A DNA stretch of 14,887 bases from Cylindrobasidium torrendii FP15055 ss-10 (taxonomy: Eukaryota; Basidiomycota; Agaricomycetes; Agaricales; Physalacriaceae), in NCBI GenBank assembly GCA_000934385.1, contig KN880861.1:1741-16627 (forward strand), read 5' to 3'. The notes beneath the pieces are model-generated. The model was not told the DNA's origin. It ran no database searches and saw only the letters and a list, made by a program, of their open reading frames with translations. This document shows positions 14,819 through 14,887 of the stretch, piece after piece (position 1 is the stretch's first letter; each line of letters starts with the position of its first letter). Both the position numbers and the translations under genes were made by a program.

Positions 14819-14884
14819 GACGAGCGTCTCGTCTCGTCGCTTCGATCCTTTGTGCTGACCAATCGATCCGTGATCGGGATTGGC
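14819..14884. repeat. Two further small palindromes at the right edge
   Basis: GACGAG-cgt-CTCGTC (14819-14833) is a perfect 6-bp inverted repeat. CCAATC-GATC-cgt-GATC-gg-GATTGG (about 14860-14884) pairs 6 + 4 bp with a two-base bulge. The sequence continues past the window, so whether they belong to a promoter or an element cannot be judged here. Confidence 0.5.
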
Positions 14885-14887
14885 TTG

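Noticed and set aside
1..14887. CRISPR array, prophage or bacterial operon
   Set aside because: No regularly spaced repeats; short spliceosomal introns and fungal families show this is eukaryotic nuclear DNA.
1..14887. A biosynthetic or defence gene cluster
   Set aside because: No core synthase, transporter or tailoring set. The oxidoreductase stands alone among unrelated genes on mixed strands, so a joint pathway is not supported.

Overview
This window reads as nuclear DNA of a filamentous fungus, most likely a mushroom-forming basidiomycete (Agaricomycetes). The reasons are the many very short introns (47-64 nt, GTGCGT or GTATGT donors, CTGAC/CTAAC-like branch points, CAG/TAG acceptors), genes packed on both strands, and the families present: a basidiomycete-type F-box protein, a fungal GH79 relative, a fungal Old Yellow Enzyme and a divergent kinase-like gene. 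Assignments rest on conserved motifs read by eye; no search was run.

Layout, left to right. (1) 2-1000 (+) is the 3' part of a low-complexity, basic-tailed protein with an internal duplication. (2) 1001-2080 has no supported gene. (3) 2087-3075 (+) is a broken GH79 glycoside hydrolase gene: no start ATG, a homopolymer frameshift, and loss of family resemblance before the second catalytic glutamate. It runs into 3076-3660, which looks like fragments of an unrelated helical, lysine/arginine-rich protein in shifting frames. (4) 3920-5300 (-) is a five-exon flavin oxidoreductase of the Old Yellow Enzyme family (385 aa after splicing), with a TATA box. (5) 5301-6709 is long non-coding sequence with short inverted repeats. 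(6) 6710-9366 (-) is a three-exon gene for a large TPR-like protein. (7) 9677-10309 (+) holds one or two small, unrecognised transcription-unit candidates, with a pair of CACGTG boxes in the divergent promoter to their left. (8) About 10317-11618 (+) is a multi-exon kinase-fold gene that has lost its catalytic residues, with a possible C-terminal continuation to 11949. (9) 11942-12706 (-) is a two-exon, helix-rich hypothetical protein. (10) 13414-14586 (+) is an F-box-like protein with an upstream ORF and a probable frameshift near its C-terminus. (11) 14587-14887 contains a poly(C) run and a cluster of small palindromes.

There is no sign of one co-regulated pathway: the genes alternate strands, do not form a recognisable metabolic cluster, and several are decayed or divergent (GH79, kinase-like, F-box). 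That fits a fast-evolving accessory stretch between more conserved genes (the TPR-like protein and probably the flavin oxidoreductase). I do not see a clear new multi-gene system. The best leads are the apparent pseudokinase, the substituted active-site residue of the flavin oxidoreductase, and the two in-frame introns.
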